DNA of 64,000 bases from contig JAIUPT010000013.1 of the NCBI GenBank assembly GCA_022315425.1, forward strand, positions 1,240,001-1,304,000, in the 5' to 3' direction. Shown here one piece after another: positions 46,145 through 58,568 of the stretch (within the stretch, counting starts at the first letter, position 1; each line of letters starts with the position of its first letter). The notes beneath the pieces were generated by a model, which saw only the letters and a program-made list of their open reading frames with translations, was not told where the DNA came from and made no database searches. The DNA is from Pseudevernia furfuracea. Its lineage: Eukaryota; Ascomycota; Lecanoromycetes; Lecanorales; Parmeliaceae. The position numbers and the translations under genes were made by a program.

Positions 46145-47476
46145 CACGGGCTTGAGACGCAGCGCCCGGAGCCATCATCTTTGCACTCGAGGAGACACAC
46201 AGGTAAAAGTCAAGGGTCCCAAGAGGTGGAGCGAAAAAATTTTGCGACATTCACGAGAAGGACGTCTTGCGTATACCCCAAGGACGGGATTCATTCACGC
46301 ACCCGCTGCGGTACCACTCTCGTCTTATACGCCACGACACCATGGAACATGATAGGCCAAACGCGGGAAGGAAACAAATTGAGGCCATCTACGCGATTAG
46401 TTTCGACAGAACCGATATGCGATGCACTGTACGACAGATTTATGGGAAATTCTGTTCGAGTTGATATGGGTAGTAATGGAAGGAAAATACAGGGGAACAT
46501 TTTTTGGTCAACGGCTCTCATATACCCACTTGTCACGGCTGGAATGGAATCTGCTGTATGGATAATGATTTTGGTGATTAGAGATAGCATCCTTCACGAA
46601 TTCACTTCCTCGCCTCACTTGAAGATTGAATGTCCTGGCTCATTTCTACAAAAGCACCAGCTCTCAAGTGCCTTGATGCGATCACGTGAGTCCAGCTGAG
46701 CCTTTCCTTGAAAAGACCCTATTCCAAGCAGAACCGGTGAGCCTTCGGCACAGACTTATTCTTCCATGCCTCTCCTTCATGAACAGCAGCCGCTCGGTCT
46801 AGCAGCTAGAATCGACATGTTCTCCAATAGTACAACCATGGGTGTGCCTACGACCTCTCAAAAGCACGTCGTCGACGCCGGCGACCCGTTGTAGCTTAGA
46901 GCGGCTGTGATTGAACATCTCTAGAAAGCCGGAAATCTCCTTGCCGTCGCGCCGGGGTGGTGATCCCGGTAGATGCGCCCCCTTAGTCGCGACTCGCGTG
47001 AGGCTAAAAGTGACCTCTTATTATTAGCCTCACGTTTGAAAGCAAGGGTAGCAATACATAGCATACAATCTCACATCAACTCAAGTCAGCTTTCTAGTAT
47101 AATCTTCTCTCCCCTTATAACAGTAGGACATTAAATGAGTTCCTGGTGTGTCAGGATATACGGGGTAATCTAATTGTCAAAAACACACTTAAATTAAAAT
47201 GGTGTGGTGGTGCAAGTGGCCCGACTACGTGCCAAGACAATAAAATGTCAGCCCGCACCAAGTCCTGAGCACAAGTCCTGAGCACAGCCCAATGCTTGGA
47301 CAACTCTCATCTTTCATTAGCAGGTCTTTGGCAGTATTGCAGATAGAGCTTGACTGTGTCTATGCTGCTGCCGCCATCGTTCTGAGAGGCGTTGGGCCAT
47401 CTAATTGTTTGTTTAAGAAGATGAACGAGTCCTACACCGCTGCAGCGTGACGAGGCTATGACTGTCAGAACGGGTT
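46145..47476. other. Intergenic, 1.3 kb, contains a hairpin
   Basis: No gene recognised. An 11-bp inverted repeat (CGTGAGGCTAA with TTAGCCTCACG) at 46997-47034 is the only marked structure. Confidence 0.5.
46997..47034. repeat. Inverted repeat with 11-bp stem and 16-base loop
   Basis: Perfect stem CGTGAGGCTAA / TTAGCCTCACG; no U-run follows on either side. It may be a transposon footprint or protein-binding site. Confidence 0.7.
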
Positions 47477-47848
47477 ATGTCTATCGTGCTGGCTGTGAAA
47501 TGCATTTGCATCAAGGCTTACCTACACTTAATGAACGCCAGGAGTTTCCCCTTCCTTGACAGCGCAAGCTTAAAGTCCTTACTAGCCCGGCCATTGCCGG
47601 CCGTGGAGCATTCTATACAAGTCGTGAGCCCGCGTGAGGCTGACGGTGGGAGGTCGGATGAAGCTGCTGAGAATGAGGACACTAAGAGGCCTTTGCTTCA
47701 GGACGAGTCGAGCGAGAATCGTTGCGGTGGCGTGACTTACAGAGACTACCCACGAAGACTATGGAGGCGAGATGTAAGCCACACCCTTATGATATAGTAG
47801 TATCTTCTGACCGCTGCAGATGGAACATCTCCCCCCCCCTAAGCCTAC

Positions 47849-50445
47849 TTGGCGTTCGAAGAACCGGTCCCTGAGACTCATACGGGAACATATTTGGAAG
47901 GGAACCACAACGACAAAGGCCTACAGGCAGTGGTAACAGATGAGGACATTGCGGAGGCCCGATACGCGACCCTAAGCCTTCTACGGCCTTGGTTCCCTCA
48001 GTTTGACCCAGAACATGAGCGTGCAAAAAGACTCCGAACCTGGCACTCGAGAAGAGATATCGTGATGTGGACTTGCTCGATGACTGCGGTGGTCAATTTT
48101 TCGATCAATGTTGCCTGTATCGTTTACTTCAAAGTGAAGTGGGGCCAAGAAGATGATATCAATGCGATCCATCAGAGTAATTGCTCCCGGACGGAGAAGA
48201 TCAACACAGGCCTGCACGTGATAATCAACATCTTAAGTACACTCCACTCGAAGCCTCCAATATGTGCATGCAATTATGGAAGACGTGTATGGCTTGAGAT
48301 TGGCGTACCAAGTATCCGCAATCTCAAACACATCCACAAGACCAGATCAGCGGTTCTAATCATCCTAGGCCACTTTCTGTAGGTCGACCTCTAAAGCTCA
48401 TTGTTCGTAATTTTCTTATATTCGCCACAAGATACAATTTAGCTGTCTTCCCAACACTAGCTAGCAACAGTTACAAATGGCCAGTCGTTACTCCACATTT
48501 CTTGGAAGGTGGCGCCTGGGACCTCGAGGCCACCAATAGAACATTACATGATCGCGGCAACATCAAAGTAATGGGTCTGGTGGATGATAAAGGTTCCGCG
48601 GTTTTGCAGAATCTTCCAATCTCTATCTACACTGATACCTTTCCTAGCTTTGATCAGGTCAATAAGATGCAAGCTGATGTCCGGACTGGTGAGTATCGCT
48701 TTCATCATCTACATCACCATCAGCAACGAGTTGATAATACGCTGGAAGAATGAAGTCGATTTCAGTCTGTCTAAGGAAAAGCTAATCTTAGAGTCTACAG
48801 GTAACATATAATCAAAAGTCGAAAATCTTGAGTGCCTCAAGCTCTATTCGTGCCCATTCGGATACCATTCGGACGTGATCGTGGTTTCTTCAGACAACCT
48901 TGAGACCGATGGCAATCTATTGCATTGCGGGCTTCAAGGCGATGATGGCGTGACTCTAGAAGGATGGATATGTGAAAAGTCGAATACCTTCAGCTGCAAA
49001 AAGATCGCATCCGGTATTTATGGAAATCAAACCAAAGAAGAAGAATGAGCAATTTCGCTTCGGAATATAGCCGGCTATACCGTTGGGTATTGTATGGTTT
49101 CATTTTAATCAACCCGAAATTCTTGCAGTGCTGTCTATTCGTTTCCAATCATGCTGGGTAAGTCGGAACGTGAGGCTCTGAGGCTGAAAACTAAACATGT
49201 CCTAATGGTCTGCTTTTCAAACTGCCTCGAGTGTCTTTGCGTTGTATATATGGTTGTTCGCTACCCTAGACGTTCCGAACCGCCAATTTCAATACTTGGA
49301 GATGCTTTGGCGTCTTTCCTGAAGCACCCGAATAATTTTACTTAAGGCTTGGCTACCATCTCCGAGCCGGACGTTCTGAAGGACCCGGAAAGGTGGAGGA
49401 ATCCTACGCCGAGGCAATGGCACCCGAGGAGACTACTTTGGGTCTCGGCTGCGAGTAAGAGGAGATGGTACAGCACTTTGGTACTGTACGTAGCCTGACG
49501 AAAATCTGAGCCTTGAAACCTGACTTCTTCTTCGGGTGCGTTCTTGATCTACTAACGGCGATAATCTTTCTACACCTGGGCATACTCACCCTCCGATATG
49601 AAGGTGCTCCTATCGACATCGATTCTCTTTTCAAATTAGATCTAGGAAAAGCCAATCTCTCCACTTTGGTCGATTTCCTCCATCAAGATTCCGTACGTAT
49701 TACTTCCGTCGTACGCCCTGAAATATGTGTTGAAACTCTCTAGAGCAACTAGGGTTCATACACCAGTATCATCTTCGTCAATGTATGGCAGTCTGTCATT
49801 TCCTTCTCCATCTAATCTTTAACCCAGTTCTTAGCTGTCTGCTAGTAAACGACAAATTTGCTCGCTACTCAACAAGCCGCAAAACCCTGCGCGGCTCCTT
49901 TGCGGAGAGAATCTAGCGCTCAACGTACTTCATCTCGATGCTATTCAAGTACGGTATTCCTCTTACAGCATCGATGGCATTGCTTCATTGGACCGTCTCA
50001 CAAAGCGTCTACGTCGTCAAAACATTCAGCCATAACAGCGACGAGAGCTTTGATCCGAATAGTTCACTCACAGTGGCTGCTTACAGTTCAGCGGGAATCA
50101 TCATATGTAAGAGCCGTTCTCTTCTAGGATACCACCCTCCTTCATGCTTAGACTGGAGGCTGGCTGTTCGTTCACCAACTCACAGCTCTCTCAACTGGCA
50201 TAGTCCTTGTCTTCGCCTTCGTTCTCGTCGGTCTGCGCCAGTATCCAGCGGGGGTGCCACCATTCTCCGCTTGCAGTGCCGCCATCAGCGCGGCCTGGCA
50301 CCAGCCGCTACCGGATGACCAGAATGCCTGCATGTTTCCTCTATCATGGGGTGAGGTCAATGGGGATAAATGGGGTGTTGGCCACTGTCGTCTCACGACT
50401 GCCCGAGACGTCAAGCCGCCCGGGGCTGGAAAGTTGTACGACTGA
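47849..50445 (+). CDS. DUF6536-like multi-pass membrane protein, one disrupted segment
   Basis: Conserved blocks occur in order on the plus strand: IVMWTCSMTAVVNFSINV and EKINTGLHVIINILSTL (48058-48246); WLEIGVPSIRNL; NLAVFPTLASNSYKWPVVTP (48438 on, joined by an intron with donor at 48379); VENLECLKLYSCPFG; ILGDALASFLKHP (49290); FLHLGILTLRYEGAPID; SRKTLRGSFAE; IPLTASMALLHWTVSQSVYVV; and the ending PPFSACSAAISAAWHQP and WGVGHCRLTTARDVKPPG. These match fungal DUF6536 proteins of unknown function with several membrane spans. Many introns are needed and I have not fixed them all. Between 48240 and 48290 the family motif SNYCMQLL appears as SNMCMQLW in another frame, and about ten residues after it are missing, so this copy may be defective. 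An N-terminal exon from an ATG at 47477 is possible. Confidence 0.6.
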
Positions 50446-50921
50446 CTCTCGCACTGTAATGTCAACTCGGAGCATTAAAATATGCCAGCCGAGTTACTAA
50501 GTCGAGTCAGATACAGCCAGCTATCCTGCAAATCGACAGCCCGCGAAAATATCCGACCAGATTTACAAGGATATCGCAACGGCAAAGGCTTTTCCCATGC
50601 GGGCCGAAGGAATCGGAGTAGAGAGGGAACTCAAGAAAAAGGTAGTCAGAAAAGGTACTTTCGTAGAAATAAATGTTGAAACTAATCCGGGGGGAAATTT
50701 ACTATCTCGTCGATTCATTCTTGCTCATGTCCACATCGCGCGACGCGTTATTTATTTACTTACTCCCGACGATCCTAGCTAGCTATCTACTCCCCTCTAC
50801 TCAGCCGCTTGAATATAATAAGACCTCTTTGCCGAGATCGATCCTCCTTTGTAGCGTTTGCAAAGGCCTCTTCACTATTATCTATCTATAATGTACGTGA
50901 TACCGTATCGCTCTGAATGCT

Positions 50922-50958
50922 CTCCTCCTCCTCCTCCTCCTCCTCCTCCTCCTCCCCC
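50922..50958. repeat. (CTC)n trinucleotide tract
   Basis: About eleven CTC/TCC units in tandem. Confidence 0.9.
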
Positions 50959-51012
50959 TCCTGCTGAGCTCCCCTGCTCGTAAATCGTAATCATCGCCGG
51001 CGGCTCTTCCTC

Positions 51013-51039
51013 GTATGTATGTATGTATGTATGTATGTA
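51013..51039. repeat. (TATG)n tetranucleotide tract
   Basis: About six TATG units in tandem. Confidence 0.9.
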
Positions 51040-51434
51040 GCTCATAACCGCGTGAGCGAAGACCGGGGAACCGGGAATGGAGGGTATGTGGTGGAGGCGC
51101 TGTCAGGCGGACGTTGGGAGCAGGCTGGGACGGGGGCGGCGACCGGCCGGCCTCTGCACAGCGACTGAATCGGTTGTCCTTTTGTGCCCTGCGTCGGAGC
51201 CATGTTTGGTGGTTAGGAAGGGAGCGTGGGAGGCTCAGGCTCGAGGGTGGATGCCAAAGTGGGGTCCCGGTCGCCCTAAAAGCGGCAGCTTTGGGCGAGC
51301 TAAGGTAGGCGCAGATTTCGGACTGCCAAGACATTTGCGGTGATGGAATTCATTTGGAAGCACCGAAACTTGCAAGGGGGAATCAGGTATTTCGTTATGT
51401 ACATCCAAGACATCTCAAATCTCAGTGGCCTCCC

Positions 51435-52854
51435 TTACACTTCTCTCATGTTCACGACGCATCGGATGCAATCTCCCGCTTTCATATCTTGAAACGCAGT
51501 ATTGATCTTGTCCAAAGGCTGCCTGTGCGTGATGAATTCATCGACCTTCAGCTTGCCGGTCATGTAGTCGTCCACCAGGTCGGGGAGCTGCGAGCGGCCT
51601 TTGATACCGCCAAAAGCGCATCCTTTCCATACACGGCCGGTGACGAGTTGGAATGCTGAGAGAAGGTCAGCGCGAGTCGACAGCCACGGAGTCATGATAC
51701 TTACGTCGAGTGCTAATCTCTTGGCCAGCTGCTGCCACTCCGATGACGATACTCTGTCCCCAACCCTTGTGGCAGGCCTCGAGTGCCGCCCTCATCACAC
51801 CCACATTGCCTGTGCAGTCGAATGTGTAGTCGCAGCCTCCATCGGTCATCTCAACCAGGTGTTCTTGGATGCTCTTCCCGCCAAGCTTAGTCGGATTAAC
51901 GAAGTCTGTCGCGCCGAACTTCTTGCCCCAGGCCTCCTTGCCATCATTGACATCCACGACTATGATCTTTCCAGCGCCATTCTTTACGGCGCCCTGAACG
52001 ACTGAGAGACCGACGCATCCAGCGCCAAAGACTGCAACGTTCGAGCCCTTCTCTACATCGGCTGTCACCACTGCAGCCCCGTAACCGGTGGTGATACCGC
52101 AGCCGAGCAGGCAGGTACGGTCCATTGGCGCTTTGGAAGTGATGGCTACAACGGAAATGTCGGCAACGACGGTGTATTGGGAAAAAGTCGAGGTGCCCAT
52201 GAAGTGTAGCAGCTCTTTGCCCTTGCACTTGAACCGCGATGTTCCGTCGGGCATGACACCTTTGCCCTGGGTAGCTCTGATCTTGCCGCAAAGGTTCGTC
52301 TTGCCGGATTTGCAGAACTTGCATTCACCGCACTCAGGTGTGCTGAAGGAAAAAATCCCGGTCAGTGATCCTCCATCTGGAGTCAACCCAGCTGGAAGCA
52401 CATACTAAAGAGCCACGACGTTGTCTCCAGGCTTCACATTAGTCACACCTTCGCCAACGGACTCAACGATACCAGCGCCTTCATGACCAAGGACTATGGG
52501 GAAGGCTCCCTCTGGATCTTTTCCGGAAAGTGTATATGCATCTGCCCCGTATTAGCTTCTGTTCTGCTCCCGATAGCATGATGGCGCATACCTGTATGGC
52601 AGACACCGGTGTAGTATATTTCTATGCGGACTTCGTGCGCTTTCGGTGCTTGGACTTCAATGTCCTCGATGGAGAGGTCTTTGCCTGCTTCCCAAGCTAC
52701 GGCAGCCTAAAGAGCGTCAGTTGCCATTCTGCCATGGCTCCAATGAAAATCTAGCGTACTTTGCAGGTAATGGTCTGGCCAAAGAAGGATTAGCAATTGA
52801 TATACGGACTATATAAGGTGCTTGGCTTACCTTTCCAGCAGTTTCTGCAGGCAT
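51435..52854 (-). CDS. SFA1: S-(hydroxymethyl)glutathione dehydrogenase (class III alcohol dehydrogenase)
   Basis: Oxidises the glutathione-formaldehyde adduct with NAD and also reduces S-nitrosoglutathione. Six exons: 52831-52854 (24 nt), 52760-52774 (15 nt), 52592-52706, 52406-52541, 51705-52342 and 51435-51655; every phase agrees and the protein is 382 residues. The start MPAETAGK-TITCK-AAVAWEAGK is the family N-terminus built from two tiny exons. Zinc ligands: TGVCHTD and the GHEGAG block for the catalytic zinc; CGECKFCKSGKTNLC for the structural zinc. VFGAGCVGLS is the NAD loop, and CLLGCGITTGYGAAV precedes it. The C-terminal AFQLVTGRVWKGCAFGGIKGR is characteristic of class III. Cytosolic housekeeping detoxification enzyme, often formaldehyde-inducible. 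Confidence 0.96.
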
Positions 52855-54240
52855 GATGTTTAGGATTGATATCCAATTGTAAGTCAAGCAAGGTATATTA
52901 TTGTATGAAGAAGAAGGGATACGAGCAGAGCATGATACTGCTTAGGAGTCCATTGGGAAATTCCATCAGGCGAAAGTGGGGCTACGGCTAAAGCCCGGTC
53001 GGTAGAGTACTCTACGTCACGGCGGGGGTTTCTTTACCCAATGCCGGTCATGCTTCCCTTCCCTAAGGTACTGTGAATTACACTGCCCAATTTCCACTGT
53101 CCTCTTATTCTAAGATGTAAAATGCGGGTCGCCCTTTAAAGGAGGGTACTGCGACACCGCAACAACTTATTGTACGGGCTCGAGCGTAGCTCTTGCATCA
53201 AGAAGGGAACTAGGAAACGCCGCAAGATTAGGCGGATGATTGGGTGGATGATACCTCAAGGAAAGTAATGAGCTTCTTTCGATGCTCCTAGCCGACGATA
53301 CTGCCTCTGAAAGTTTCGGCCGATAAGTCGTATATTCAGCTTATACCACGCCCTAGCAGAATGGTTTCCCACTTTTTCCTAGCCACGCTGAACCACCGAC
53401 CTCACAGTGATATATTGATGTCCGCAGGAGCTTTCAGAAAAAAGGCTTGGTCCTTTCCCAATGCAGCCATCTTCTATCACATAGACACTCCAAGTTTCAG
53501 GCTGTTGCATTGCCTCTTTCACGGGTATCAGTCAGGCTGTAACGGACCATGTTGCTATCCGAAACATTGCTGGTCTAAGAAAGCCAACGCTAAAGTCATC
53601 TCAAAGCCTGAAACATTGCAGGTCTACCAAATTAGGCACTAGGGAGGATCCAGGTCCCGGATATGCAGACCGGTGCACTTTCAATTGTAACCAGTCGCCC
53701 AGATAATGTCTTTTCATTCGGTCAACACCAAAGCTCAATTGAGGCTGGGTAGCATCTGCTCTAGTGGCTCTATGATTTCATTTATGATGTTTACTCCATT
53801 CATTCTTGTTCATGTAAAGATTTACCTTTGAGAATCTCATCTATCATTTTTCTAATCTAGTCCGGCCTTCGTGAGACATGCTCTAATTCTTGTGCTCTTA
53901 ATGAGGCGGTAGTGCGTCTGGCCCAATGCACATATCTTTCTCGACCACCCCGGGCGGTGAAGGCTAGCAAACATGGTATTTTCTTCGACCAAAAACCTAA
54001 ATAATATGCATCTGGAGTTGCTAATGTATCTCGCCGAAAGCAAAATTCCATGTCAGTCAATCAAGGGAAAATATAGCCAGCAAAGGCAGTATGTGAGCTT
54101 AGCAGCCCATCCAAGTTGCCCAAAACCCCAATAGCGATTTTCTCTCTCTCAAAAATTCGATTTCAGAGCGGGTCGTTCCCTCGTCTTCCCATTAATTTTC
54201 CTTGCATCTTCACATATTTAAGAGAATCTTCCTAAAAACG
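52855..54240. other. Intergenic, divergent
   Basis: Promoters of SFA1 and the hypothetical gene at 54241. A short frame from an ATG at 53361 (93 codons) has no recognisable features. A CACATATTTAAGAG TATA-like element at about 54212 lies 30 bp before the next start. Confidence 0.5.
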
Positions 54241-55993
54241 ATGCCTTTAGACGACGATCCCATATCTGCATACGATATTCCGAATGTAACAAAACTGTGC
54301 GAATCTGCTGGATTCGAGGGAGACTCGCGGGATGAACTGAAGAACTCCACAAGGGCATATGCGCTCCACCGTTACATGACACAGAGCGGATTGCCAGGAA
54401 CTGGTCTCAGAGAGTGGGGCTCAAAAACGGTTCGGTATGAGTTGGGCCTAATGGCCCAGGATTTTCTTGACGTTGGAGGTTATGGCGCTAAATATTGGGG
54501 TGCATCGACTCGACGTGCACTAGCATATCCCAGGAACAAAATTCTGTAATCTCACACTACCTCTGAAATTTGGAATAGATGTTGATGTCTATAGGATCAT
54601 GGAAATACTTCGGCAGCTATTCTGGCGGCAGAATAAGTATGGAGTACAAAATGCAAGACAGAGAAATCGGGCGCACAAGGGGCTAAAGACCGCTCCCAGT
54701 GATCAAGAATCCACCACCCGAGAGCTCAACCCTGCCTCGAGACATCTGCAATCTATAGATTTCAAACAGCAGCAGGCTGGCCCTGTAATACCTCCCCCTC
54801 GTCCTAGGTGAGATTGTCTTGTACAGTATTGGTCTAAGCTAGAACTTGTGCTTACTCTATCACAGTCCAAGACAGCACATTCATCCGGATGTAAGCCGTC
54901 ATGCAATGAATTGGTCTCTAGTTAAAGATGGAGCATTGAGACTGACGTGCCATCAGCAGCTTACGGTATCTAATTACGGGGGTCTCCCTTTTCAGTGGAT
55001 GCCTATAAACTTCGGATTTTCACTGGATAACCCGAACCTAGCGCGAACAGCGAAGCCTCGCGGCTCGGAGGCGAGCAACAATGGCGAAGGCGATGATGTG
55101 AATGCGCCCATACAAGGATTGAATAGAAAACGAACGGCCTTGCAGCAGGCAGAAGCACTCCGCACGGCACCCAATTCACAAAGCATAAGAGTATACCAGA
55201 GGATTTGGGCATCATCGCGATCAGCGATACGGATTCGGACACACCGTTAGCGCCCATATCTAGAAAACGACTTCGAAGGTCGCCTGTGATCAAAGTCGAG
55301 AACGCTTTCACATTGCGGATGAACACGCCGGCACCAGGGCCACCGGATGACGGTGTCCTAGATCCCGACACCTTGAAAAATGGGGACAACGGCCAGCCCA
55401 TGTCTCGGTCTCATGAGGAGTCATCGAAAGCTGTCGGGCGAACTCTATTCTATACTGGTCCTAGACTTGACGCTTCGGACCTAAACTACGACCAGGTGAC
55501 ACATCAATCAACCCCGTTGGATAGCAGTCTAACCGAGGGGCGAGATTCTCCCTCACTGCCATGTCTCACCGCTTCACCGAGAGCTTCAAGAGAGAAATCT
55601 GGAAGTGCTCCCAAGCCAAATATCCAAACCCAGTACTTCATCATCACTGCTCGGACTCCTCGTTTGGCCTATACGCTATGGCCTGAAGGAACGCTCCGAG
55701 ACAAGACTCTCGGTGAAGTATTCGATGAGGTTGCGACATATACCTGGAAAAAGCATGTCCAGAAAATCGTGTTCAAGGTGTCCACTTCCCAAGAGGAAGT
55801 GGAATATCCAATCCATAGAGGCGACGAGAACACCTTTGAGGACATGAGACGAGCTTTTAACAAGGGCCTCAGGGCGGATAGGAAGAAGGGCATCACGAAA
55901 TTTAAGATATGGCTGGAACCGGATCCTGCAGGGCAGAGATCGACAGAAGCTGAAATGGGGGGAGGATCAGAAAGCGAGGATGATATCGTTTGA
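54241..55993 (+). CDS. Hypothetical protein with C-terminal fungal-specific domain, frame conflict inside
   Basis: Exon 54241-54548 begins MPLDDDPISAYDI and joins in phase, through a 49-bp intron ending TCTATAG at 54594, to MEILRQLFWRQNKYGVQ. A second intron (about 54809-54866) leads to SPRQHIHPDVSRHAMNW. From about 55200 another frame carries the C-terminal part: IIAISDTDSDTP, then RTPRLAYTLWPEGTLRDKTL, GEVFDEVATYTWKKHVQKIV and GITKFKIWLEPDP, which resembles a C-terminal domain seen in other hypothetical fungal proteins. I find no splice pair that joins the two frames around 55180-55200, so there is an unrecognised intron, an indel, or two genes. The acidic DTDSD could bind SUMO-like partners. 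No function assigned; nuclear location is a guess from the basic, disordered middle. Confidence 0.5.
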
Positions 55994-57498
55994 CTGCCGG
56001 GGAATTGGACGATGACAACGAAGTTCTCGATGGTAGCTCGCCTGCCTCTCTGTAATTGTTCTTCGCTCTCTTTTCTTAGATTAACGGATCGAGCAAACAC
56101 CAAGTGTAGGGACCTATGATAGCAAAAACGGCCAGTTTACATATACACAAGGAGAGCTACAATTGACTGACTTCCATGCGTCTCTCCGGAATTCCTTTTC
56201 AGAAATGAACGTGACGGTTCAACACAATGGTGAGCTTTTAAGGTGATTGTTGGTCTTGGAACATCACATTGAATCAAGAAGTACTCTACGTCTAAAGTTC
56301 TGAGCAACTTTCTTAGCAAAGGGAAGCATAACCGGACGCTAAAGTCATGAGGTTGGCTGGCAGGCTGGCAGACGGCGGGCATCTAAACAGAAGGTCGGGA
56401 CGCAGGTTGTGCAGCGCGTTGAAGAGGGAAAGTTCAGATGCCCTTCGTCGATGCCCAATGACATGGTCCGAATCAAGGGAAGTTCTCCAGGTCGCAGGTT
56501 TGTAAACGTATTCGGGGAGGAGAATCAGGTTTCCTGATTAGCAATGAACTGGTAACATAGATGATCGAGCTTCTAGTAAGAGGAGTGAAGCTGATGAAAA
56601 GGAGTGACACTGAGTCACTCGAGTGGCGACCAATGGCGATAGTGGCTCGAGCGGTGAATCTCAATTTCTCACACGCAAATTTTGAAATCCGGGTAGCACA
56701 GTTGAACAATTAGCGCCCCGCTAGCTAAGCGAGCAAGGTATTTAAACCCCTCGAAACCCAGACCCAAATTTTCTCTCCAGCTCTCTTTGCCTTTTGGCTT
56801 AGATCAAGTGTAGTATCTGTTCTTTTCAGTTTAATCTCTGAAATTGGTCTACGGACCTTTTATTGATTAAATCAATTTTTACAACCGTCGGGTTGCCTCT
56901 GAGCTTGCTCATGCTTCCTGGCACTGTGTCACCGGCCTTACACTGCCGCTGGTTGACGCGAACCACTTCTTTTTTCATCAATCTTTTCAGCTTGTCTGAG
57001 ATGTTGGAGAAGAAAGTATCAGCTATCGAGCAACGGAGTAGGTGTCTACGCCAGACACGTTCAAATAACCTAGCATTCGCATGAAATCTCTGTATTTTGC
57101 TTGCGGAGTATTGTTGTAACCTTATGCCTCTGGCCAGTGACGCTGGATGTATCACCGCTCATCAAAGACCTCACTCAAGATGAGTCAGGTCCCAACCGAA
57201 TCTCGTCTATTCGCAGGGCTTCGTCGTCCTAAGACCCATGGCAAATCTGATGCGTTTCATCTGGCACCAGCCTGCTTGAGGCAAGTCCATGCAATGACGT
57301 GAAGCCTGCCGTATGCCGTAGACGTGCCCCGCCAAATAACTTTTCAATCTTCCTTACTTTATGTTCTGTTGCAACTAAACCCATATCGCAAACCCCTCCA
57401 CGACTTCTACATTGTCTTCACGCTTTTGCATTTCATCGACTGCTAAGCTCATTCTCCACCGATTTCAAAGGCACATCAAGAACGCTGGTGCTCGAAGA
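55994..57498. other. Intergenic, 1.5 kb
   Basis: No gene supported. A minus-strand open frame of 109 codons at 56826-57155 has no recognisable domain and I do not call it. The region before 57499 is the SPE3 promoter and leader. Confidence 0.5.
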
Positions 57499-58568
57499 AT
57501 GTCCGATATCACACATCCCACCATCAAAGGTATTCAGGCGGCTTCCCATTGGTTCTTGCTCGATCATTGCGAGCCCGAGCTGATCAAGACCTGATAGATG
57601 GCTGGTTCCGCGAGATCTCCAACATGTGGCCTGGCCAGGCCATGACTCTCAAAGTCAACCAGGTCCTCCACCACGAGAAATCCAAATATCAAGACGTCCT
57701 CATATTTGAATCCAGCGATCATGGCACAGTACTGGTCCTTGACAATGTCATACAATGCACAGAAAGGGACGAGTTTGCGTACGCCTTCAACCATTTTCTC
57801 TTCTCTACTTTAGCCTTACTGATCGAAGAACAGCTATCAGGAAATGATAACCCACCTCGCCATGAACTCTCACCCCGATCCCAAATCTGTCCTCGTCATC
57901 GGAGGCGGTGATGGCGGTGTCCTCCGTGAAGTTGTCAAACACTCCACAGTCGAGACTGCAATCCTTTGCGACATCGACGAGTCAGTAATCCGCCTCTCTA
58001 AGAAATACCTACCGGGTATGAGCATAGGCTTCCAACACCCAAACGTCTCTACACACATCGGTGACGGCTTCAAGTTTCTGGCGGATAAGAAGAACGAGTT
58101 TGACGTCATCATCACCGACAGCAGTGATCCAGAGGGTCCAGCGGAGAGTCTGTTCCAAAAGCCGTACTTTGAGCTATTGTACGGGGCACTGAAAGAAGGC
58201 GGGGTTATCACGACCCAAGGTTGTTCGTCCTCATCCTTCTGCGATATTCAGACATACTCTCTCGCTTGACTTAGCTAACAGTCGCTGCAGCGGAAAACCA
58301 GTGGCTCCACCTCTCCCTCATCACCGACCTCAAGAAATCCTGCAAAGAAGTCTTCCCTACTGTCGAATACGCCTACACCACCATCCCCACCTATCCTTCG
58401 GGTCAGATCGGCTTCATGGTGTGCTGCAAAGACAAGAATAGAGACGTCACAACACCGGTGCGGAGCTGGGATACTCAAGAGGAGGATAAGTTGTGTCGAT
58501 ATTACAACAAGGAGATTCACAAGGCGAGCTTTGTGTTGCCGACGTTTGCAAGGAGAGCATTGCGGTGA
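57499..58568 (+). CDS. SPE3: Spermidine synthase
   Basis: Transfers an aminopropyl group from decarboxylated S-adenosylmethionine to putrescine. Exons 57499-57529, 57589-57778, 57834-58219 and 58291-58568; introns 59, 55 and 71 bp; all phases agree; 294 residues, equal to the yeast enzyme within one residue. After MSDITHPTIK the second exon reads DLIDGWFREISNMWPGQAM. LHHEKSKYQDVLIF and LDNVIQCTERDEFAYQEM form the substrate entry and gatekeeping loop. VLVIGGGDGGVLREV is the nucleotide loop, LCDIDESVI binds the adenosine, and VIITDSSDPEGPAESLF carries the catalytic Asp. IPTYPSGQIGFMVC and FVLPTFARRAL close the fold. In the second intron donor GTACGC is unusual but the joined frame (DEFA-YQEM) is exact. 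Essential cytosolic housekeeping gene. Confidence 0.97.

Larger units (their letters stand above)
50446..51434. other. Intergenic, convergent, with microsatellites
   Basis: Contains (CTC)n and (TATG)n tracts listed separately. No gene recognised. Confidence 0.6.

Noticed and set aside
46820..46990. Small GC-rich block as a possible gene remnant
   Set aside because: Short, no frame with family motifs on either strand.
53361..53642. 93-codon plus-strand frame with several Cys and His
   Set aside because: No signal peptide, no recognised pattern; likely random.
56826..57155. Minus-strand 109-codon frame with basic residues
   Set aside because: No recognisable domain, no intron or start context to support it.
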